Shown piece by piece: positions 41,099 through 43,890 of a stretch of DNA of 43,890 bases (position 1 is its first letter; each line of letters opens with the position of its first letter). The position numbers and the translations under genes are program-made. Location of the stretch: contig JAJTCJ010000006.1 in NCBI GenBank assembly GCA_021323165.1, forward strand, positions 1 through 43,890, in the 5' to 3' direction. The stretch is from Bacteroidota bacterium. GTDB lineage: Bacteria > Bacteroidota > Bacteroidia > 2-12-FULL-35-15. The notes beneath the pieces were generated by a model. The model was not told where the DNA came from. It made no database searches and saw only the letters and a program-made list of their open reading frames with translations.

Positions 41099-41800
41099 TT
41101 ATTTTAGATTCTGCAAGACACCTCCGCATAAAGGAGTCCAGTCGGCAACAGAAACGCCAATAACCTTAAGGCCGTTTCCTGTCCACACATTACACGTTTT
41201 AAATAAACTATATTTTCCTTTAGCTTCGTAAAAACAATCATAGTCTGAATAACCAGGATGTATGATCGGAATGAATTTTCCATTAACAGACTGAAACGAA
41301 TTTTTGATATAGTTTACCAAAATGATGTATTGAGCATGGGTTAGTTCTAATCTCCTGCAGTCTTCGCTTAACTTTGGAGAATTCCTTTTGTAAGTTACAT
41401 GCATAGCAGATGTACTTAAACCAAAAGCGGCATTGAATGCGGTGGAGAATTTAAGATCTGCCCAGGTAGGTGTTCCAATAAAAAAACCTTTATCACCCCA
41501 ACCAACCGAAACATATTCAAAGGAAGGATCAGCTATCTCAAAATCGCTATAAGGCAACATTTTACCCCAATCCTGTAATGTGCTTTTTACCGGCATTACA
41601 AAATCTGTATGTACACCATTAGATTCAACATAAACTGTGATACGTTCTCGGGTTTTTATAAATGGACGGTCTACAGGGAAGTAGGGAATTACAATGGCTG
41701 AAACCAACCACAAAAGAATAAAAGCAATTATTATAACAATTGCTTTTAAGACATTTTTAAAAAGGTTTTTTATCACTAAAATGGTATCTGTGATGAACAA
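41099..41800 (-). CDS. DUF2459 / TIGR02117 family protein
   Basis: 233 residues as drawn, with one N-terminal membrane helix (about 18-40: AIVIIIAFILLWLVSAIVI). Family pattern: VESNGVHTDFVMPV, YVSVGWGDKGFF, AMHVTYKR, and the conserved cysteine segment TCNVWTGNGLK near the C-terminus. The Cys and the HTD histidine look like a hydrolase pair, but the family has no established activity. No ATG is available; the frame opens with TTG (41800) or possibly GTG eight codons in (41776). It lies 26 bases after the saccharopine dehydrogenase gene, probably in one transcript. Confidence 0.8.
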   Translation of the reverse strand: MFITDTILVIKNLFKNVLKAIVIIIAFILLWLVSAIVIPYFPVDRPFIKTRERITVYVESNGVHTDFVMPVKSTLQDWGKMLPYSDFEIADPSFEYVSVGWGDKGFFIGTPTWADLKFSTAFNAAFGLSTSAMHVTYKRNSPKLSEDCRRLELTHAQYIILVNYIKNSFQSVNGKFIPIIHPGYSDYDCFYEAKGKYSLFKTCNVWTGNGLKVIGVSVADWTPLCGGVLQNLK

Positions 41801-41826
41801 ACGAAGCTGCTCTCTGAATATTTGCT

Positions 41827-43161
41827 TCAGAACATCTTTTCTTCAAACTTTACTCCAAAGGATTCAAGCTCTCTGAGCAAAGGAAGATAGATCTCTTTTG
41901 TTGTAGGTATGGTGACTCCCCTTGCATCTATTTTGTTCTGTAGTATAAGCTTGGCAGTTATTGCCAAAGGTAGTCCAACAGTTTTAGCCATTGCGGTATA
42001 GATCTGGTCTTCTCCTTTAACAACAAGTGAGGATAGAATGGTCTTATCTTTTTTATCAGCTGAAATGTATTTGAATTGATGCTGCATCACGATCATGTCC
42101 TTATCATGTTCCTGCAATTTCCATTTTTCTTCCAATAAATGCTGAAGGATCTGTGCAGGAGAAGCATCGGCTATCCCGATCTTGGTATTTTCGAAAAGCC
42201 CAAGCCATTCAATTTTAGACATCACCTCTGCATCCATTTCATTACCCATAAAAGCAACCAGCTTTTCTTTTGTACTTTGTTTTCCTTCCGGAAGAAAAGC
42301 CTCCAGCAGCTGAGGGTATGTTAACGTTTCAGAAGCTTCAATTTTGTAGGAATCATCTGTCAGTCCAAGCTTAATGAACACATTCCATGCTTTACAATAA
42401 CCCGGCATACGCAAAGTTCCGCGCAACATGGTCGGAATCTTGTCTATATCATAAAAATGACGGTAGGATAATGAATCACGGTTAGCATATGCATCAAACT
42501 TTCCATGACCTTCAATTTCAATTGTATCCGTTTGTGTGAATAAGCGGTTGTATGGGATGTATTTGTATTGTCCTTTTTCAATGTACTGAGCAGTCCCTTG
42601 TCCGGCCAGAATAACATTTCTTGGGTTCCAGGAAAATTTATATCCCCATGGATTATCATTGCTTTCGGGAGAGACAAGTCCCCCGCAATAAGATTTGAAA
42701 GATGTAAGCTCTCCTCCGGCTTCATGTATCTCATCAATGATCTTCATTGCAGAAGCGTGATCGATACCCGGATCAAGCCCTATTTCATTCATTAGAATGA
42801 TTCCCGCTTCTTTTGCTTCCTTATCAAGTGCAGCCATTTCTTTGGATACATAAGAAGCTGTTGCGAGATGCTTTTTGAATTTGACACAATCATTGGCAAC
42901 ATTCATATGCATGGAAGCCGGAAGCATGGAAATCACAAGATCGGCATAACTGATCTCTTCCTCCCTCTGCTGATCATTATTAATATCAAAAGCAATGGCT
43001 CTGCTGTTGGGATGATCCTTCGTTTTTAGCTTTACAAGGTCAAGCGAAACATCCGCTACGGTGACTTGCCATTTTTCTTCTGTTGAATGATCAAGCAGAT
43101 ATTTTATGAGAGATGATGCTGATCGCCCTGCTCCTATTACCAAAATGTTTTTCATTACCAT
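41827..43161 (-). CDS. Saccharopine dehydrogenase family protein
   Basis: 444 residues; a second ATG two codons in (43155) is equally possible. The N-terminal Rossmann motif VIGAGRSASSLIKYLLDHS is followed by VISMLPASMH and the family hallmark NEIGLDPGIDHASAMKII, then FKSYCGGLVSPESNDNPWGY and the C-terminal dimer/substrate domain. This agrees with the glutamate-forming saccharopine dehydrogenase (Lys9-type) of the lysine degradation route, which splits saccharopine to glutamate and aminoadipate semialdehyde with NAD(P)+. No partner enzyme is adjacent, so the exact reaction is inferred. Confidence 0.88.
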   Translation of the reverse strand: MVMKNILVIGAGRSASSLIKYLLDHSTEEKWQVTVADVSLDLVKLKTKDHPNSRAIAFDINNDQQREEEISYADLVISMLPASMHMNVANDCVKFKKHLATASYVSKEMAALDKEAKEAGIILMNEIGLDPGIDHASAMKIIDEIHEAGGELTSFKSYCGGLVSPESNDNPWGYKFSWNPRNVILAGQGTAQYIEKGQYKYIPYNRLFTQTDTIEIEGHGKFDAYANRDSLSYRHFYDIDKIPTMLRGTLRMPGYCKAWNVFIKLGLTDDSYKIEASETLTYPQLLEAFLPEGKQSTKEKLVAFMGNEMDAEVMSKIEWLGLFENTKIGIADASPAQILQHLLEEKWKLQEHDKDMIVMQHQFKYISADKKDKTILSSLVVKGEDQIYTAMAKTVGLPLAITAKLILQNKIDARGVTIPTTKEIYLPLLRELESFGVKFEEKMF

Positions 43162-43273
43162 GATTTATTGAAGGCACGAAATTAAAACTATTTTTCCCAT
43201 TATACGCTTCATAATTTTTTTAAAACCTGATTAGTTATTTATAACTAAAAAGCTATTTGATTACATTTGGCGA

Positions 43274-43681
43274 ATGCAAAAAAGACTCATACACTTTTCG
43301 GGATTTTCCGGAGCGATTGCTGTTGCTTTGGGAGCAATGGGAGCTCATTTTCTGAAAACAAAAATGGAACAGGGTGCAATAACAATGGATCAGCTCCAGG
43401 CATTTGAAACCGGAACCCGTTACCAGATCTATCATAGTATTGCCTTGCTTGTTATCGCTCTTTTATATGACAAGCTGAATCAGCGTCTGATGTCCAAAGC
43501 TGCTTATTGCTTTATGGCAGGGATTGTTCTTTTCTCCGGTTCATTGTATATACTTTCAACCGGAAATCTTATGGGATTGAGCAGCGCTCGATGGCTGGGA
43601 CCTATCACTCCGATTGGTGGATTGTTTCTTATCGCGGGCTGGCTGATAACCGGGATCTCTGCCGCAAAAAAGCAGGATTAA
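43274..43681 (+). CDS. DUF423 family membrane protein
   Basis: 135 residues with four membrane helices. The family opening is FSGAIAVALGAMGAHFLK, followed by YQIYHSIALLVIALLYD, CFMAGIVLFSGSLYILS and ITPIGGLFLIAGWLI. It matches DUF423/YgdD-type inner-membrane proteins of unknown function in length and motif order. A perfect TACATTTG box (43262-43269) ends 4 bases before the ATG, so the transcript may be leaderless. It is divergent from the saccharopine dehydrogenase gene across 112 bases. Confidence 0.88.
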   Translation: MQKRLIHFSGFSGAIAVALGAMGAHFLKTKMEQGAITMDQLQAFETGTRYQIYHSIALLVIALLYDKLNQRLMSKAAYCFMAGIVLFSGSLYILSTGNLMGLSSARWLGPITPIGGLFLIAGWLITGISAAKKQD

Positions 43682-43820
43682 TGAGGCTTTCTGAGGGAAA
43701 TTATCAACAGTTCCATTTAAATAATAACTAAATATAAATATTGCAAATATTTGATTATTAGTTTATTAATCTAAATAAAAATATTAAAACCCAGTGTTTA
43801 TAATTGATTTTAAAATAATA

Positions 43821-43854
43821 TTGAACAATCTTTCCCCGAAAATTTTTAAATTTG
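43821..43854 (+). promoter_or_regulatory. Possible promoter for a gene beyond the right edge
   Basis: TTG (43821-43823), a 23-base spacer and a perfect TAAATTTG box (43847-43854). The rest of 43682-43890 is AT-rich and shows no gene; the sequence ends about 35 bases after the box. Confidence 0.4.
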
Positions 43855-43890
43855 TGTCCTTAAAAATTGAAAAATTAACCAAAAACAAAA

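Noticed and set aside
1..43890. Mobile element, prophage or defence island
   Set aside because: No transposase, integrase, phage structural gene, restriction or toxin-antitoxin gene, tRNA-flanking direct repeat or composition break was found in reading both strands.

Overview
This is AT-rich bacterial chromosomal DNA from a member of the phylum Bacteroidota. The evidence is two C-terminal sorting domains of the gliding-motility/type B kind and seven type A domains, all signals for the type IX secretion system (T9SS). A PorP/SprF-family protein is present, and promoters of the Bacteroidota form TTTG-N19..23-TAnnTTTG can be read in front of several genes. I cannot fix the order or genus. I see no tRNA, rRNA, insertion sequence, integrase, phage gene or CRISPR array, so the window looks like ordinary chromosome rich in surface proteins.

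Layout. 1-1087: two tandem minus-strand anti-sigma-factor-like ATPases, the first cut by the window edge, then a 327-base gap. 1088-2720: a YigZ-family protein and an M42 aminopeptidase, closed by a two-way terminator. 2719-10214 (minus): a PorP/SprF protein and a secreted CotH-kinase protein, an SRPBCC protein, two paralogous beta-barrels, a DUF1761 membrane protein and an SLC13 anion transporter. 10254-12106 (plus): a small lipoprotein coupled to fmt, then an HU gene with a clear promoter and terminator. 12175-13845 (minus): a secreted beta-propeller protein. 13951-27198 (plus): a small exported protein with a giant 2007-residue repeat protein, a ureohydrolase, a secreted clan GH-A hydrolase, and a modular PQQ-type sugar dehydrogenase with PA14 and Ig domains. 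27255-28238: a TrmH methyltransferase and ribosomal protein bTHX. 28293-32287 (minus): a probable five-gene operon (rhomboid, GmhB-like phosphatase, class IV aminotransferase, secreted TIM-barrel pseudoenzyme, PdxH). 32427-36493 (minus): DinB-like protein, type II NADH dehydrogenase, a TPR/PD40 protein and an unknown exported basic protein. 36631-41098 (plus): a DUF4907 lipoprotein followed by three secreted six-bladed Kelch proteins in one operon. 41099-43161 (minus): DUF2459/TIGR02117 protein and a saccharopine dehydrogenase family protein. 43274-43681 (plus): DUF423 membrane protein, then a possible promoter for the next gene.

Together the window mixes housekeeping (fmt, HU, bTHX, TrmH, PdxH, NADH dehydrogenase, ureohydrolase) with nine predicted T9SS substrates that carry carbohydrate-active, propeller, Ig-like, CUB and PA14 modules. 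No secretion machinery other than the PorP/SprF-like protein is encoded here, so the core T9SS must lie elsewhere. The observations I rate highest are the synonymous scrambling of repeats in the giant protein, the secreted CotH kinase next to a PorP/SprF partner, the DUF4907/Kelch operon, and a secreted TIM-barrel that seems to have lost its catalytic nucleophile.
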